Shown here: piece by piece, positions 62,750-64,000 of the stretch
Position numbering within the stretch: the stretch's first letter is position 1
How the letters are laid out: every line of letters begins with the position of its first letter
Origin: Cryobacterium sp.
GTDB lineage: Bacteria > Actinomycetota > Actinomycetes > Actinomycetales > Microbacteriaceae
DNA: 64,000 bases
NCBI RefSeq assembly: GCF_026786305.1
Contig: NZ_JAJAYI010000069.1
Location: forward strand, 1 to 64,000
Direction of reading: 5' to 3'
Notes under the pieces: model-generated
What the model saw: only the letters and a program-made list of their open reading frames with translations
Database searches by the model: none
Told to the model about the DNA's origin: nothing
Made by a program: the position numbers and the translations under genes

Positions 62750-63490
62750 GTGCCTGTCTATCGAGATGAAGCCGTCGTGCTGCGCACCCACAAGCTGGGT
62801 GAAGCCGACCGCATCGTCACCATGCTCACGCGAAAGCACGGCAAGGTGCGTGCAGTCGCCAAGGGCGTGCGGCGCACCGGCTCCAAATTCGGTGCTCGGC
62901 TCGAACCCTTCATGGTCGCCGACGTGCAGCTCTACGAGGGTCGCAGCCTCGACATCATCACGCAGGCCGAGTCGCTTGGCTCGTACGGCGCCCTGATCAC
63001 CGCCGACTACGGCAGCTACACTGCCGCGAGCGTCATGGTGGAAACCGCCGACAAACTCACCGAATCGGAAGGGTCGCTGCAGCAATACCTGCTGCTGGTC
63101 GGCGCGCTGCGGTCGCTGTCCCGCCAAGAGCACGGCTCCCACCTCACCCTCAACTCGTATTTACTGCGCGCCGTATCGATGGCCGGGTGGGCGCCGAGCT
63201 TTCAGGATTGCGCTCGGTGCGGCGCAGTTGGGCAGCACGGCGCAGTTGAACAGCACAGCGCCATGGTGGTGCAGCTCGGCGGCATCGTCTGCGACGCCTG
63301 CGCCCCACCCGGTTCGCCCCGGCTCGACGCGGCGACGATCGGCCTGCTGAGCGCGCTGCTCACCGGCGATTGGGAGCACGCCGCGGCGATGCCCGAACGC
63401 ACGCAGAGCCAGGCGGCCGGCGTCGTCGCCGCTTACACGCAGTGGCACCTGGGTCGCGGGCTTCGCTCCCTGGAACACGTCGCCCGATGA
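62750..63490 (+). CDS. recO: DNA repair protein RecO
   Basis: RecF-pathway protein that loads RecA onto SSB-coated DNA and anneals strands, 246 residues. N-terminal OB-fold ([43 protein letters not shown]) and a C-terminal helical domain with a zinc site CARC ... CDAC. The loop between the two cysteine pairs carries a duplicated hexapeptide ([12 protein letters not shown]) from an 18-bp repeat. The stop overlaps the uppS start. Confidence 0.94.
   Translation: MPVYRDEAVVLRTHKLGEADRIVTMLTRKHGKVRAVAKGVRRTGSKFGARLEPFMVADVQLYEGRSLDIITQAESLGSYGALITADYGSYTAASVMVETADKLTESEGSLQQYLLLVGALRSLSRQEHGSHLTLNSYLLRAVSMAGWAPSFQDCARCGAVGQHGAVEQHSAMVVQLGGIVCDACAPPGSPRLDAATIGLLSALLTGDWEHAAAMPERTQSQAAGVVAAYTQWHLGRGLRSLEHVAR
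63221..63256 (+). repeat. 18-bp in-frame duplication in the RecO zinc loop
   Basis: GGCGCAGTTG(G/A)(G/A)CAGCAC occurs at 63221-63238 and 63239-63256, two base differences, encoding the hexapeptide twice within the zinc-finger loop. Confidence 0.85.
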
Positions 63491-64000
63491 TGGCTCGGCT
63501 GTTTGGCCACACAGGGTTCACGCACAAGGATGCCGTGCCGTTCAAACCGCTGGACTGGACGGGCCTGTATCCACCCGAACTGCCCCGCAGAGTCGTGCCC
63601 GAGCACGTCGCCGTCGTTATGGACGGCAACGGCCGCTGGGCCAACGAGAAGGGCCTCACCCGCATCGAGGGGCATAAGGCCGGCGAGGCCGCCCTGCTCG
63701 ACGTCGTCGCCGGCGCCATCCAGATCGGCGTCAAGCACCTCAGTGTCTATGCCTTCTCCACTGAGAATTGGAAGCGTTCACCCGATGAGGTGCGTTTTCT
63801 CATGGGCTTCAATCGCGACGTTCTTCATCGTCGCCGCGATCAGCTCAACGACTGGGGCGTGCGGGTGCTGTGGGCCGGGCGCAAGCCGAAACTGTGGGCA
63901 TCCGTTATCAACGAACTGCAATTTGCCGAGCGGCTCACCGCGGGCAACGACGTGCTCACGCTCACCATGTGTGTGAATTACGGCGGTCGCACGGAAATAA
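63487..64000 (+). CDS. uppS: Isoprenyl (polyprenyl) diphosphate synthase, UppS family, cut by window end
   Basis: cis-prenyltransferase that makes the undecaprenyl- or decaprenyl-diphosphate carrier for cell-wall synthesis. The motif [13 protein letters not shown] has the catalytic aspartate (D46 from this start), followed by [13 protein letters not shown] and [11 protein letters not shown]. The sequence is open to base 64000, ending in [11 protein letters not shown]; about 80 residues are missing. ATG 63487 overlaps the recO stop; a second ATG follows directly. Confidence 0.95.
   Translation, partial: MMARLFGHTGFTHKDAVPFKPLDWTGLYPPELPRRVVPEHVAVVMDGNGRWANEKGLTRIEGHKAGEAALLDVVAGAIQIGVKHLSVYAFSTENWKRSPDEVRFLMGFNRDVLHRRRDQLNDWGVRVLWAGRKPKLWASVINELQFAERLTAGNDVLTLTMCVNYGGRTEI

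Overview
The window is chromosomal core DNA of a high-GC Gram-positive bacterium. The gene order ftsZ-yggS-sepF-yggT-divIVA-lspA-rluD-dnaE, the blocks hrcA-dnaJ-rsmE-HIT-phoH-ybeY-corC-era and leuA-recO-uppS, the many GTG and TTG starts and the absence of introns or mobile DNA point to Actinobacteria, order Micrococcales, most likely family Microbacteriaceae. The genus is not proven. I see no insertion sequence, prophage, CRISPR array, rRNA or tRNA gene. The first 120 bases are an extreme C-rich tract inside the ftsZ linker and may be partly a sequencing artefact.

Layout: 1-4.4 kb division and envelope genes (ftsZ end, yggS, sepF, yggT, wag31/divIVA, lspA, rluD); 4.5-12.5 kb dnaE, an acyltransferase, a flavin reductase, hisD, nrdR, pyrD; 12.8-16.5 kb an NMT1-type ABC importer; 16.6-18.5 kb an APP1-like phosphatase and a TetR regulator; 18.7-21.9 kb a glycine-betaine/choline-type importer; 21.9-29.4 kb an M56 peptidase-BlaI pair divergent from cydABDC (cytochrome bd and its assembly exporter); 29.4-38.8 kb dedA, pabB, leuS, comEA, comEC, holA; 38.8-43.5 kb a hypothetical protein, rpsT, a peptidase S66, a hydrolase and an amidohydrolase; 43.7-48.4 kb lepA, a DUF1990 protein, hemW and two DUF4870 membrane proteins; 48.6-55.8 kb heat-shock and RNA-maturation genes from hrcA to era; 56-59.9 kb an esterase coupled to an MprF-like lipid aminoacyltransferase; 60-64 kb leuA with a leader peptide, a hypothetical protein, recO and uppS (cut by the window end).

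Regulation visible in the sequence: many genes have a TANNNT -10 box (often TAGGCT) ending 5-9 bases before the start codon, which predicts leaderless mRNAs. In four places the stop codon of the upstream gene forms the first three bases of that box. The same rule exposes short leader ORFs before leuA and leuS. Three perfectly phased dyads lie between blaI and cydA and suggest that cytochrome bd is under BlaI/M56 control. A CIRCE-like operator lies before hrcA.

A second theme is short tandem repeats of period 15-18 bp, both inside genes (pabB, recO, the betaine ATPase, an esterase, a hypothetical protein) and at gene ends between convergent genes.
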